From NCBI RefSeq assembly GCF_035984415.1, contig NZ_CP130720.1:5828001-5892000 (forward strand): 64,000 nucleotides of DNA, read 5' to 3'. Both the position numbers and the translations under genes were made by a program. Position 1 is the stretch's first letter, and the number at the start of each line of letters is the position of its first letter. The DNA is from Streptomyces sp. NBC_01296 (GTDB lineage: Bacteria > Actinomycetota > Actinomycetes > Streptomycetales > Streptomycetaceae). The notes under the pieces were generated by a model that saw only the letters and a program-made list of their open reading frames with translations, ran no database searches and had not been told where the DNA came from. Shown piece by piece: positions 31,898-41,124 of the stretch.

Positions 31898-34342
31898 GTG
31901 ACCGATGCCGATCAGGTCCGCAACGACGCCGTAGAGGCGGCGCTCGGCAAACTCGACCTCGACACCAAGGCCCGACTGCTGGCCGGCCAGGACATGTGGT
32001 CCCTGCCCGCCGTCCCCGGGATCGGGCTCGAATCCCTCGTCATGTCCGACGGCCCCATCGGGGTCCGCGGCGTGCGCTGGACCGCCGACGACCCCTCGAT
32101 CGCCCTGCCCTCCCCGACCGCGCTCGCCGCCGCCTGGGACCCCGCGCTCGCCCGCCGCGCCGGCCTCCTCCTCGCCCAGGAGGCCCGCCGCAAGGGCGTC
32201 CACGTCCTGCTGGCCCCCACCGTCAACCTGCACCGCTCCCCGCTCGGCGGCCGGCACTTCGAGTGCTACTCCGAGGACCCGTACCTCACCGGCGCCATCG
32301 GCGCCGGCTACGTGAAGGGCGTCCAGGACGGCGGCGTCGGCACCACCGTCAAGCACTTCGTCGGCAACGACGCCGAGACCGAGCGGTTCACCGTCGACAG
32401 CGTCATCGCCCCGCGCCCGCTGCGCGAGCTGTACCTGGCCCCCTTCGAAGCCATCGTCGCGAACGCCCACCCCTGGGGCGTCATGACGGCGTACAACCAG
32501 GTCAACGGCACGACGATGAGCGAGCACCGCTACCTCGTGAACGAAGTCCTGCGCGGCGAATGGGGCTTCGACGGGTACAACGTCTCCGACTGGATGGCCG
32601 CCCGCTCCACCACCGGCGACATCCTCGGCGGCCTCGACGTCGCCATGCCCGGACCGCAGACCGTCTACGGGCCCGCCCTCGCCGAGGCCGTCCGGGCCGG
32701 CGAGGTCCCCGAGTCCGCCGTGGACGAGGCCGTGCGCAACGTCCTGCGCCTCGCCGCCCGCGTCGGGATCCTGGAGGGCGCCCCCGCCGCCGTCACCGAG
32801 ACCCCGGCCCCGATCGACGGCCAGGCGCTGGCCCGGGAGCTCGCCGCCCGCGGCTTCGTCCTCGTGCGCAACGAGAACGGGACCCTCCCGCTGGACGCCG
32901 CCTCCGGCCGCAGCGTCGCCCTGATCGGCGCCGCCGCCCAGGGCGCCCGCGTTCTCGGCGGCGGCTCGGCCACCGTGTTCCCCGAGCGGATCGTCTCCCC
33001 GCTGGACGGCCTGACCGCCGCCCTCCCGGAAGGGGCCCTGACCTTCACCGTCGGAGCCGACCCCAGTGAGGAAGCCGGCCCCGCCGACAAGGGCTTCGAG
33101 CTCCGGGCCATCTGCCGCGACGCCTCCGGCGCCGTCCTCGGCGAGGGCAGCCTGCCGACCGGCCAGGTCCAGTGGATCGGCGACGACCTGCCCGCGGGCG
33201 TCTCGTACGAGACCATGGCGAGCATCGAGGTCACGGGTACGTTCGTGCCGCGCGAGAGCGGCGAGCACACCTTCGGCACCCGCGGACTCGGCGCCTTCGC
33301 CCTCGCCGTCGACGGCGAGACCCGCTGGGAGGGCGTCCAGGCGATGGGCAACGAGGCAGACCCGTTCGAGGCCTTCTTCGGCGCCCCCAGCGAGCGCGCC
33401 CGCATCGATCTCACCGAGGGCCGGGCCGTCGAGGTCTCGCTGACCTTCCAGGTCCCCGACACCAGCACCCTGCCGCTCAAGGCGATCATGTTCTCGCTGC
33501 TCCACCTCGGCCCGCGGCGCGACGCCGACGAGCTGATCGCCGAGGCCGTCGCGGCCGCCCGGGCCGCCGACACCGCCGTCGTGGTCGTCGCCACCACCGA
33601 ACGCGTGGAGTCCGAGGGCTTCGACCGGCGCGACCTCGCCCTGCCGGGCCGTCAGGACGACCTCGTGCGGGCCGTCGCCACCGCCAACCCGAACACCGTG
33701 GTCGTCGTCAACGCCGGATCCCCGGTGGAACTGCCGTGGCGGGACGAGGTGGCCGCCGTACTGCTGACCTGGTTCCCCGGGCAGGAGGGCGGGGCCGCGC
33801 TGGCCGACGTACTCCTCGGGCACGCGGAGCCGGGCGGGCGGCTGCCCACCACCTGGCCCGCGCGGTTCGCCGATGCGCCCGTCACCGAGGTGATCCCGAC
33901 CGTGGGGCGCCTGGAGTACACCGAGGGCCTCTTCATCGGGTACCGGGCGTACGAGCAGCAGGGCATCGCCCCCGCCTTCCCGTTCGGGCACGGCCTCGGC
34001 TACACCGACTGGGCGTACGAGTCCCTGGAGGTCACCGCCACCACGGCCCGGGTCCGCGTCACCAACACCGGCAGCCGGCCCGGCCGCGAGGTCGTCCAGG
34101 TCTACCTCGCCCCCGCCGCCACGCCCGACGCCGCGGAGCGTCCGGCGAGCTGGCTGGCCGCGTTCGCGGGCGTCGAGGCGGGCCCCGGCGAGAGCGTCGA
34201 GGCCGAGATCGCCCTGCCCGCCCGGGCCTTCGAGATCTGGGACGAGGAAGCCCGCGGCTGGCAGCGGATCGGCGGTGCGTACGAGGTCCGCGCGAGCCAC
34301 GCCCACGGCGACACGCGGCTGACGGCGACCCTGGAGATCTAG
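31898..34342 (+). CDS. GH3 beta-glucosidase with inserted PA14 domain
   Basis: 814 aa; GTG 31898 with GAGGAGG (31884-31890). GH3 N-terminal TIM barrel (about 1-300), nucleophile Asp231 in YNVSDWMA. The C-terminal alpha/beta domain is interrupted by a PA14 domain (about 395-530; FVPRESGEHTFGTRGLGAFALAVDG), then a fibronectin-III-like domain ends the protein. Such PA14-GH3 enzymes cleave aryl- or oligo-beta-glucosides; PA14 shapes the pocket. No signal peptide, so it acts on imported sugars. No sugar ABC transporter is adjacent. Regulated probably by the divergent TetR. Repeated CCGCACGCATGCA units lie just upstream (31845-31880). Confidence 0.92.
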   Translation: MTDADQVRNDAVEAALGKLDLDTKARLLAGQDMWSLPAVPGIGLESLVMSDGPIGVRGVRWTADDPSIALPSPTALAAAWDPALARRAGLLLAQEARRKGVHVLLAPTVNLHRSPLGGRHFECYSEDPYLTGAIGAGYVKGVQDGGVGTTVKHFVGNDAETERFTVDSVIAPRPLRELYLAPFEAIVANAHPWGVMTAYNQVNGTTMSEHRYLVNEVLRGEWGFDGYNVSDWMAARSTTGDILGGLDVAMPGPQTVYGPALAEAVRAGEVPESAVDEAVRNVLRLAARVGILEGAPAAVTETPAPIDGQALARELAARGFVLVRNENGTLPLDAASGRSVALIGAAAQGARVLGGGSATVFPERIVSPLDGLTAALPEGALTFTVGADPSEEAGPADKGFELRAICRDASGAVLGEGSLPTGQVQWIGDDLPAGVSYETMASIEVTGTFVPRESGEHTFGTRGLGAFALAVDGETRWEGVQAMGNEADPFEAFFGAPSERARIDLTEGRAVEVSLTFQVPDTSTLPLKAIMFSLLHLGPRRDADELIAEAVAAARAADTAVVVVATTERVESEGFDRRDLALPGRQDDLVRAVATANPNTVVVVNAGSPVELPWRDEVAAVLLTWFPGQEGGAALADVLLGHAEPGGRLPTTWPARFADAPVTEVIPTVGRLEYTEGLFIGYRAYEQQGIAPAFPFGHGLGYTDWAYESLEVTATTARVRVTNTGSRPGREVVQVYLAPAATPDAAERPASWLAAFAGVEAGPGESVEAEIALPARAFEIWDEEARGWQRIGGAYEVRASHAHGDTRLTATLEI

Positions 34343-34377
34343 AACCTCCAGGGGTGGCCGGAAAACACCCATGAACC

Positions 34378-34413
34378 GGACCGGGGGCGGGCCCTGACAC
34401 CCGCCCCCGGTCC
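34378..34413. terminator. Terminator between GH3 and SGNH genes
   Basis: 14-bp perfect stem GGACCGGGGGCGGG / CCCGCCCCCGGTCC, 8-nt loop; serves both converging genes. Confidence 0.85.
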
Positions 34414-34425
34414 CCATGTCCCACG

Positions 34426-35322
34426 TCAGCGCGGCGGCTCGGCCGCCGTCACCTGGCGGTGCGCCAGCTCCGCGAGCCGGGCCTGCCCGTCCTTGCCCGG
34501 GTGGAACCAGTCCCAGCGGCTCAACTGGTCGGCGGCGAAGGGGTACTGGAACACCGCTCCGCCGTCGTAGCGGCACAGCGCGTCCTTCTTGCAGACCTCG
34601 CGGAGCACCTCGTTGTACTCGACCACCCGCGCCCGCACCTGCTCGCGCCGGGCCGTCGCCCCGGAGGCCCCCGACAGCGGATCCGCCAGCATCGACTGAC
34701 AGATCCCCAGCTTCCAGATCTGCCGCACCATCGGGCTGTCCTTGCCCTGCTCCCACAGGCGCTGCAGGTCCGGCACGCTGGAGACGTACACCTGGGACGC
34801 GGGGGAGGCCGCCCGCAGACCGGCGAGGGCCTTCTCGAAACCGGCCCGGAAATCCGCCACCGGTGTCATCGACGAAGCCGACGGGCGGCAGGCGTCGTTC
34901 GAGCCCACCATCACCGTGACCAGGTCGGGCTTGTGCTCCGCGGCCGAGGCCAGCTGACCGGCCAGGTCCGCCATCCGAGAGCCCGTCACCGCGTAGTTCC
35001 AGCTGCGCGCGGGCACCTCGGCCTCCCCGAGCAGCCGGGTGGCGAGGGAGTGGACGGCGGGATCGCTGCCAGTGGCCCAGGACACCTCCGGGCAGTCCGC
35101 CAGCACCGAACAGGCGTCGAAACCCCGTGTGATGGAGTCGCCGACGGCGGCGATCGACGAGGGTGCGGTGTTCCAGCGCGGCCCGGCCTGCGCTCCCCGC
35201 TCACCCTCCGTGGCCGACCCGCCCGACTGACACCCGGTCAACACCCCGGCCAGGAGGGCCGTCGCCACGCCCGCGCCCGCGAGAGTCCGGCGCGCGCGGC
35301 GGCGCAGGGCGGTGGTGCACAT
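34426..35322 (-). CDS. SGNH/GDSL hydrolase lipoprotein
   Basis: 298 aa; ATG 35322 behind GAGGAGGGG. Lipoprotein signal: basic RRRARR, hydrophobic run and lipobox LTGC with Cys31. SGNH blocks: GDSIT (Ser63), a Gly in NYAVTGSRM, Asn in VGSNDAC, and DWFHPGKDG with the catalytic Asp-x-x-His at the end. Several Cys pairs suggest disulfides outside the cell. Likely an esterase or lipase of the outer membrane face; substrate unknown. Confidence 0.88.
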   Translation of the reverse strand: MCTTALRRRARRTLAGAGVATALLAGVLTGCQSGGSATEGERGAQAGPRWNTAPSSIAAVGDSITRGFDACSVLADCPEVSWATGSDPAVHSLATRLLGEAEVPARSWNYAVTGSRMADLAGQLASAAEHKPDLVTVMVGSNDACRPSASSMTPVADFRAGFEKALAGLRAASPASQVYVSSVPDLQRLWEQGKDSPMVRQIWKLGICQSMLADPLSGASGATARREQVRARVVEYNEVLREVCKKDALCRYDGGAVFQYPFAADQLSRWDWFHPGKDGQARLAELAHRQVTAAEPPR

Positions 35323-35480
35323 CGGGTGGTCCCCTCCTCGTCGCCCCACGTCCTCCGGGGGCGTCCTGCTGAGTGAATGCTCGGTGTTTGGCAGCCTCGG
35401 ACCGACCGTACGTCACACCATGACCCCTGGCGCACGGTAGCTTTTTCCCGTGGCGTTTCGGCCGCAGGTCCCGTAGCGCA

Positions 35481-35509
35481 TTGTCAAATAATTTCCGTTA
35501 CATTACATC
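35481..35509 (+). promoter_or_regulatory. Candidate promoter of the DUF3145 gene
   Basis: TTGTCA (35481-35486), 17-nt spacer, TACATC (35504-35509), in an AT-rich block unusual for this window. The rest of the gap 35323-35571 shows nothing else. Confidence 0.4.
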
Positions 35510-35571
35510 ACGTCACATACTGTCCGTTTTCTGGAGTTTATTCCCGACCTCGTCCCACACTGGAGGTCCCG

Positions 35572-36066
35572 GTGACGACACGTGGAGTTCTGTACGTGCA
35601 TTCCGCACCGCGCGCGCTCTGCCCGCACGTGGAATGGGCTGTTGCGGGCGTGCTCGGGGTGCGGGTGAACCTCGACTGGATCAGGCAGCCCGCCTCCCCG
35701 GGCACCTGGAGAGCCGAGTTCTCCTGGCAGGCCGAAGCGGGCACCGCGTCGAAGCTCGCCTCCGCGCTGCGCGGCTGGCACCTGCTGCGCTTCGAGGTGA
35801 CCGCGGAACCCTGCCCGACCGCCGAGGGCGAGCGCTACAGCTCCACCCCGGAACTCGGCATCTTCCACGCCGTCACCGGCATGCACGGCGACATCCTGAT
35901 CCCCGAGGACCGGCTGCGCGCCGCCCTCGCCCGGTCCGCGCGCGGCGAGACCGACCTGGAGGCGGAGATCGCCAAACTGCTCGGCAAGCCCTGGGACGAC
36001 GAGCTGGAGCCCTTCCGCTACGCGGGCGAGGGCGCCCCGGTCCGCTGGCTCCACCAGGTCGTCTGA
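35572..36066 (+). CDS. DUF3145 family protein
   Basis: 164 aa; GTG 35572 with GGAGG at 35562-35566. Begins TTRGVLYVHSAPRALCPHVEWAVAGVLG and ends in RWLHQVV, the conserved ends of actinobacterial DUF3145. Cytoplasmic, one compact domain, no catalytic motif obvious. In Streptomyces it sits beside the fab operon, here facing it across a shared terminator. Function unknown. Confidence 0.88.
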   Translation: MTTRGVLYVHSAPRALCPHVEWAVAGVLGVRVNLDWIRQPASPGTWRAEFSWQAEAGTASKLASALRGWHLLRFEVTAEPCPTAEGERYSSTPELGIFHAVTGMHGDILIPEDRLRAALARSARGETDLEAEIAKLLGKPWDDELEPFRYAGEGAPVRWLHQVV

Positions 36067-36081
36067 GACTCGGGGCATACG

Positions 36082-36119
36082 GAAAGGGCCCGCCCGGCGA
36101 GTGCCGGGCGGGCCCTTTC
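36082..36119. terminator. Bidirectional terminator between DUF3145 and fabF
   Basis: 17-bp perfect stem (GAAAGGGCCCGCCCGGC and complement) with a GAGT loop; A and T runs at the two feet favour use in both directions. Confidence 0.9.
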
Positions 36120-36137
36120 GTACGTACTGCTCGTCGA

Positions 36138-37403
36138 TCAGACGCTGCGGAAGGCGAGGGTCACGTTGTGGCCGCCGAAGCCGAACGAGTTGTTGATCGC
36201 GGAGATCGGGCCCTCGGCCGGCAGCTTGCGCGGCTCGCCGACGACGATGTCCGCGTCGATGTCCTCGTCGAGCTCGTCGACGTTGATGGTCGCCGGGGCG
36301 ATCCGGTGGTACAGCGCGAGTACGGTCGCGACGGTCTCGATACCGCCGGCGCCGCCCAGCAGGTGACCGGTCATCGACTTCGTCGCGGAGATCGCGATGT
36401 GGTCGAGGTCGTCGCCCAGGACCTTGCGCAGGGCCTTCAGCTCGGCCGTGTCACCCTGCGGGGTCGACGTGGCGTGCGCGTTCAGGTGGACCAGCTCGGC
36501 CGGGTCGAGACCCGTGTTGTCCAGCAGGTTCTGCACCGCGGCCGCGACACCGCGGCCGGTCGGCTCCGGCTGCGCGATGTGGTGGCTGTCCGCGGACAGG
36601 CCCTGGCCCAGCACCTCGCAGTAGACCCGGGCGCCGCGCGCGGCGGCGTGCTCGGCGGACTCCAGGATGACGACGCCCGCGCCCTCGCCGAGGACGAAGC
36701 CGTCGCGGGCCTTGTCGTACGGGCGGGAGGCCTGCTGCGGGTTGTCGTTGTTCTTGGACATCGCCATCATGTTGGCGAAAGCGGCGATCGGCAGCGGGTG
36801 GATCGCCGCCTCGGTGCCGCCCGCGACGACCACGTCGGCGCGGCCGGTACGGATCATCTCGACGGCGTAGCCGATGGCCTCGGCGCCCGAGGCGCACGCG
36901 CTGACCGGAGTGTGCACGCCCGCCTGGGCGTTGACCTCCAGGCCGACGTTGGCCGACGGGCCGTTCGGCATGAGCATGGGGACGGTGTGCGGGGAGACCC
37001 GGCGCACACCCTTTTCCTTCAGTACGTCGTACTGGTCGAGCAGGGTGGTGACGCCGCCGATACCGGAGGCGATCACGGTGCCCAGGCGTTCGGGCATGAT
37101 GGCCGCGTCCTCGCCCGCCGGGGCGGTGTAGCCGGCGTCGGCCCACGCCTCACGGGCGGCGATGACGGCGAACTGGGCCGAGCGGTCCAGCTTGCGGGCC
37201 AGCGGGCGCGGCAGGACCTCACTCGGGTCCACGGCGACCGGGGCGGCGATACGAACCGGGAGTTCGGCGAAGCGCTCGCCCTCGAGGGGCTTGACGCCGG
37301 AACGACCGGCGAGCAGACCTTCCCAGGTCGAAGCGCTGTCGCCACCCAGCGGAGTGGTTGCGCCGATACCGGTGACGACCACGGTGCGATTGGTCGGGCT
37401 CAC
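36138..37403 (-). CDS. fabF: 3-oxoacyl-ACP synthase II (KAS II)
   Basis: 421 aa, GTG 37403. Condenses malonyl-ACP with acyl-ACP in the elongation cycle of type II fatty acid synthesis. Catalytic triad Cys170 (VSACASGAEA), His310 (NAHATSTP) and His347 (SMTGHLLGGAGG); FGFGGHN near the C-terminus is the oxyanion/gating loop. Last gene of the fabD-fabH-acpP-fabF operon, with an 80-bp gap after acpP. The in-frame extension to 37469 has no ribosome-binding site and is rejected. Confidence 0.96.
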   Translation of the reverse strand: MSPTNRTVVVTGIGATTPLGGDSASTWEGLLAGRSGVKPLEGERFAELPVRIAAPVAVDPSEVLPRPLARKLDRSAQFAVIAAREAWADAGYTAPAGEDAAIMPERLGTVIASGIGGVTTLLDQYDVLKEKGVRRVSPHTVPMLMPNGPSANVGLEVNAQAGVHTPVSACASGAEAIGYAVEMIRTGRADVVVAGGTEAAIHPLPIAAFANMMAMSKNNDNPQQASRPYDKARDGFVLGEGAGVVILESAEHAAARGARVYCEVLGQGLSADSHHIAQPEPTGRGVAAAVQNLLDNTGLDPAELVHLNAHATSTPQGDTAELKALRKVLGDDLDHIAISATKSMTGHLLGGAGGIETVATVLALYHRIAPATINVDELDEDIDADIVVGEPRKLPAEGPISAINNSFGFGGHNVTLAFRSV

Positions 37404-37482
37404 AGGAATTCTTTCTCCACGTCTCAGGGGGTGCTGAATTGTCACGGCGCCACCGCAGGGTGGCGACAAACGCTCGTCAGGC

Positions 37483-37731
37483 TCAGGCCTGGTGCTTCAG
37501 GATGTAGTCCGCGGCGTCGCCGACCGTCTTGAGGTTCTTGACGTCCTCGTCCGGGATCTTGACGTCGAAGCGCTCTTCGGCGGCGACGACGACCTCGACC
37601 ATGGAGAGCGAGTCGACGTCCAGGTCGTCGGTGAAGGACTTCCCGAACTCGACGTCCTCGACGGGGATGCCGGCGATCTCGTTGACGATCTCCGCGAGAC
37701 CCTCGATGATCTCTTCCTGCGTGGCGGCCAT
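37483..37731 (-). CDS. acpP: Acyl carrier protein
   Basis: 82 aa, acidic. Phosphopantetheine attachment Ser41 in DDLDVDSLSMVEVV. Carries acyl chains for FabH, FabF and FabD encoded beside it. Position inside the fab operon marks it as the fatty-acid ACP, not a polyketide ACP. Confidence 0.97.
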   Translation of the reverse strand: MAATQEEIIEGLAEIVNEIAGIPVEDVEFGKSFTDDLDVDSLSMVEVVVAAEERFDVKIPDEDVKNLKTVGDAADYILKHQA

Positions 37732-37790
37732 GTGGCGCTCCTTCTATAGCTAACTGGGGTGAAGCAGGGTCGGGATGTGGATCCCGGGCC

Positions 37791-38795
37791 CTAGGGGAGG
37801 GTAACGACCGTCGCGGCGTAGACGAGTCCCGCCCCGAAGCCGATGACGAGCGCGGTGTCGCCGCTCTTCGCCGCTCCGGTCGCCAGGAGCCGCTCCATAG
37901 CGAGCGGGATCGAGGCGGCCGACGTGTTGCCGGTGGTCTCCACGTCACGGGCGACCGTGACGTGCTCCGGCAGCTTCAGAGTCTTCACCATCGAGTCGAT
38001 GATCCGCATGTTTGCCTGGTGCGGGATGAAGACGTCCAGGTCTTCGGCGGTGATCCCGGCCGCGTCGAGCGCCTGCTGGGCCACCTTGGCCATCTCGAAG
38101 ACGGCCCAGCGGAAGACCGCCTGACCCTCCTGCGTGATGGCCGGGAACTTCTGGTCGCTGTCCGTGCTGCGGTACTCGTCCCACGGCACGGTCTGCTTGA
38201 TCGTCTCGGACTTGTCGCCCTCGGAACCCCACACCGTGGGGCCTATGGCCGGCTCGTCCGAGGGGCCGACGATCACGGCGCCGGCGCCGTCGCCGAACAG
38301 GAAGGCCGTCGTGCGGTCCTCCAGGTCGGTCAGGTCCGACAGCCGCTCCACGCCGATGACGAGGACGTACTGGGCGGAACCTTCCACCACGAGGCCCTTG
38401 GCGAGGGTCAGTCCGTACCCGAAGCCGGCGCAGCCCGCGGAGATGTCGAACGCGGCGGGCTTGATCGCTCCGACCCGGTGCGCGATCTCGGTCGCGACGG
38501 CCGGGGTCTGCTTGAAGTGCGAGACCGTCGAGACGATCACGGCACCGATCTGCTCCGGCGAGACGCCCGCATCGGCCAGTGCCTTGCCGGCGGCCTCCAC
38601 CGACATCGCGGCGACCGTCTCCTGGGGCGAGGCCCAGTGCCGGGTCGCGATGCCGGAGCGGGAGCGGATCCACTCGTCCGACGAGTCGATCGTCTCGAGG
38701 ATGACCTCGTTGGAGACCACGCGGATCGGACGGTAGCCGCCGACGCCGAGGATGCGGGCGTACGGGGAGCCCTTGGCAGGCTTGATCTTCGACAT
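37791..38795 (-). CDS. fabH: 3-oxoacyl-ACP synthase III (KAS III)
   Basis: 334 aa. Starts fatty acid synthesis by condensing an acyl-CoA primer (branched short acyl-CoAs in Streptomyces) with malonyl-ACP. Triad Cys122 (ISAGCAGFGYG), His259 (IPHQANMRI) and Asn290 (TGNTSAASIP). ATG 38795, 19 bp after fabD. Same operon as fabD, acpP and fabF. Confidence 0.96.
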   Translation of the reverse strand: MSKIKPAKGSPYARILGVGGYRPIRVVSNEVILETIDSSDEWIRSRSGIATRHWASPQETVAAMSVEAAGKALADAGVSPEQIGAVIVSTVSHFKQTPAVATEIAHRVGAIKPAAFDISAGCAGFGYGLTLAKGLVVEGSAQYVLVIGVERLSDLTDLEDRTTAFLFGDGAGAVIVGPSDEPAIGPTVWGSEGDKSETIKQTVPWDEYRSTDSDQKFPAITQEGQAVFRWAVFEMAKVAQQALDAAGITAEDLDVFIPHQANMRIIDSMVKTLKLPEHVTVARDVETTGNTSAASIPLAMERLLATGAAKSGDTALVIGFGAGLVYAATVVTLP

Positions 38796-38814
38796 GCTGT
38801 GTGGGCTCCTTCTC

Positions 38815-39753
38815 TCAGGCCGCGTGCTCGGCGACGAGTGCCGCGGCCTTTTCGAGATCGTCCGGCGTCTTCAGGGCCACGTTCGGAACGCCCTTGAGCG
38901 CACGCTTGGCCAGACCCGTCAGAGTGCCACCCGGGCTGAGCTCGATGATCCCGGTGACGCCCAGCTCGCGGAACCGCTCCATGCACAGGTCCCAGCGGAC
39001 CGGGTTCGCGACCTGGCCGACCAGGCGGGCGACGACGTCGGCGCCCGCGGTGACGACGTGGCCGTCCTTGTTCGAGACGTACGTCAGCTCCGGGTCGGCC
39101 GGGGCGAGGGCCTGCGCGGCCTTCTCCAGCGTGGCGACCGCAGGAGCCATGTGGTGCGTGTGGAAGGCGCCCGCGACCTTGAGGGCGACGACCTTCATGG
39201 AGCCCTCGGGCTTCTCGGCCACCAGGGCCTCGATCTGCTCCATCGTGCCCGCAGCCGCGATCTGGCCGGCACCGTTGATGTTCGCCGGGGTCAGCCCCAG
39301 CTTCTCCAGGTGTGCGACGACCACGTCCTGGTCGCCGCCGAGCACCGCGGCCATGCCCGTCTCGGTGACGGCGGCGGCCTCGGCCATGGCCAGGCCGCGG
39401 GTCCGTACGAACGACAGCGCGTCCGCGTCGGACAGCACACCGGCGTACGCGGCGGCGGTGATCTCGCCGACGCTGTGGCCCGCGACGGCGCCGAAGGCCG
39501 CACGGCCCTTCTCGAGCGTCGCGGTGAGCGCCGAAGCGGACAGCAGACCGGCGGCCACCAGCAGCGGCTGGGCCACCGCCGTGTCGCGGATCTCGTCCGC
39601 ATCGGCCTTCGTGCCGTAGTGGGCAAGGTCGAGCCCGATGGCGTCGGACCACTCGGCGACGCGGTCAGCGGCGCCGGGAAGGTCGAGCCAGGGAGTCAGG
39701 AAGCCGGGCGTCTGTGCGCCTTGGCCGGGAGCGACGAGTACGAGCACCCTCAC
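38815..39753 (-). CDS. fabD: Malonyl-CoA:ACP transacylase
   Basis: 312 aa; GTG 39753 gives MRVLVLVAPGQGAQTPGF. Loads malonate onto ACP. Nucleophile Ser94 in AGHSVGEI, catalytic His198 in GAFHTHHM. In Streptomyces FabD also serves some polyketide synthases. First gene of the operon; the longer in-frame reading to 40185 runs antisense through fasR and is rejected. Confidence 0.95.
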   Translation of the reverse strand: MRVLVLVAPGQGAQTPGFLTPWLDLPGAADRVAEWSDAIGLDLAHYGTKADADEIRDTAVAQPLLVAAGLLSASALTATLEKGRAAFGAVAGHSVGEITAAAYAGVLSDADALSFVRTRGLAMAEAAAVTETGMAAVLGGDQDVVVAHLEKLGLTPANINGAGQIAAAGTMEQIEALVAEKPEGSMKVVALKVAGAFHTHHMAPAVATLEKAAQALAPADPELTYVSNKDGHVVTAGADVVARLVGQVANPVRWDLCMERFRELGVTGIIELSPGGTLTGLAKRALKGVPNVALKTPDDLEKAAALVAEHAA

Positions 39754-39815
39754 ACTCTCTCTTGTGGATGGTCCCGCCCGCCCGTGGGGACAGGGACGAA
39801 GAACCGTCGGGGTAA

Positions 39816-39832
39816 TTGTTGATGTCCGACAA
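39816..39832. promoter_or_regulatory. Candidate FasR-type operator upstream of fabD
   Basis: TTGT-N9-ACAA inverted repeat just after the end of fasR and 63 bp before the fabD start. In S. coelicolor FasR is reported to activate the fabD operon from this gap; the exact site here is a guess. Confidence 0.3.
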
Positions 39833-39836
39833 AAGT

Positions 39837-41042
39837 CTAGGACTGCGGATCGCCGTCGGCCAGACGCCCGAGGATCAAGGCGATCCGCAGTGTGAACGCG
39901 GAGCGGACATCGGAGGGTGACCAGCCGGTGACGTCGGTCACACGTCGCAGCCGGTAGCGCACCGTGTTCGGGTGCACGAACAACATCCGTGCCGCCCCTT
40001 CCAGGCTGCTCGCCTGTTCCAGATACACGCTCAGCGTCTCCAGCAGCGCCGACCCCGCCTCTTCCAGCGGTCTGTAGATCTCCTCCACCAACTGCTCCCG
40101 GGCGGAGGGATCCGAGGCGATCGCTCGCTCGGGCAGGAGATCGTCCGCAAGCACCGGCCGCGGGGCGTCCTGCCAGGCCGTGCACGCCTTCAGCCCGGCC
40201 GCCGCGGCCTGCGCGGACTTGGTGGCGTTCAGCAGGTCCGGAACCACCGGACCGGCCACCACCGGACCCGCCGCGAACGGCCCGATCAGCGACTTCGCCA
40301 CCTGGATCGGGTTGTCGCTGCCGCCCGCGATCACGACCAGGCGGTCACCGAGCACACCGGTGAGGACCTGCAGCTTGTGGTGCCGGGCCGCGCGCCTGAT
40401 CGCCTCGACCGTCAGCTCGCTGTCGCCCTCCGGCGCGGTGCCCAGCACCACGCACACGTGCTCCGGCGAGTTCCAGCCCAGCGCCGCGGCCCGCGACAGC
40501 GCGCCCTCGTCGGCCTCGCCGGACAGCACCGCGTTCACGACGAGGGACTCCAGGCGGGCGTCCCACGCCCCGCGCGCCTCGGCGGCCTGCGCGTACACCT
40601 GGGCCGTCGCGAACGCGATCTCCCGGGCGTACACCAGCAGCGCCTCGCGCAGGATCGACTCGTCGCCCGGGGCCGCGACCTCCTCGATCGCGGCCTCCAT
40701 GACCTCGATCGTCGTACGGACCATCTCCACGGTCTGGCGCAGCGTGATCGCCCGGGTCAGCTCGCGCGGAGCCGTCCCGAAGACGTCCGTCGAGATCGCC
40801 TGCGGGGTCTCCGGGTGCCGGAACCACTCCGTGAACGCGGCGATGCCGGCCTGGGCGACCAGGCCGATCCAGGACCGGTTCTCCGGGGGCATCGCCCGGT
40901 ACCACGGCAGGGTCTCGTCCATGCGGGCGATCGCGTTGGCGGCGAGCCGGCCGGAGGACTTCTCCAGTCGGCGCAGCGTCGCGGCGTGCGGATGGGCGGG
41001 AGCGGGATGCGCGGGGGAATGCTCACGTTCGGCTTGGGGCAC
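39837..41042 (-). CDS. fasR: PucR-type regulator of fatty acid synthesis (FasR-like)
   Basis: 401 aa; GTG 41042 gives MPQAEREHSPAHP. No N-terminal sensor of known type; a central GGDEF-like/CdaR region and a C-terminal PucR HTH_30 (SSLEGAARMLFVHPNTVRYRLRRVTDVTG, about 345-375). Position directly upstream of fabD on the same strand, 83 bp away, is that of FasR of S. coelicolor and of the corresponding mycobacterial gene, an activator of the fab operon. A start further upstream would overlap the divergent pirin promoter. Confidence 0.88.
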   Translation of the reverse strand: MPQAEREHSPAHPAPAHPHAATLRRLEKSSGRLAANAIARMDETLPWYRAMPPENRSWIGLVAQAGIAAFTEWFRHPETPQAISTDVFGTAPRELTRAITLRQTVEMVRTTIEVMEAAIEEVAAPGDESILREALLVYAREIAFATAQVYAQAAEARGAWDARLESLVVNAVLSGEADEGALSRAAALGWNSPEHVCVVLGTAPEGDSELTVEAIRRAARHHKLQVLTGVLGDRLVVIAGGSDNPIQVAKSLIGPFAAGPVVAGPVVPDLLNATKSAQAAAAGLKACTAWQDAPRPVLADDLLPERAIASDPSAREQLVEEIYRPLEEAGSALLETLSVYLEQASSLEGAARMLFVHPNTVRYRLRRVTDVTGWSPSDVRSAFTLRIALILGRLADGDPQS

Positions 41043-41124
41043 GGGACAAGACTGCCTTATCGGGACGGCGGCGCGGAGTCCGGTCCCACGGCGGCCTTCC
41101 GCCGGGGGGGCTACGGTGACCCCC

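Noticed and set aside
31760..34756. 998-codon minus-strand open frame opposite the GH3 gene
   Set aside because: Composition is that of an antisense shadow (runs of Gly/Val/Asp/Arg, no domain), while the + strand holds a complete GH3 enzyme.
38815..40185. Extended FabD reading frame (456 codons)
   Set aside because: The extra N-terminus lies antisense-like within fasR coding DNA; the conserved FabD start is GTG 39753.
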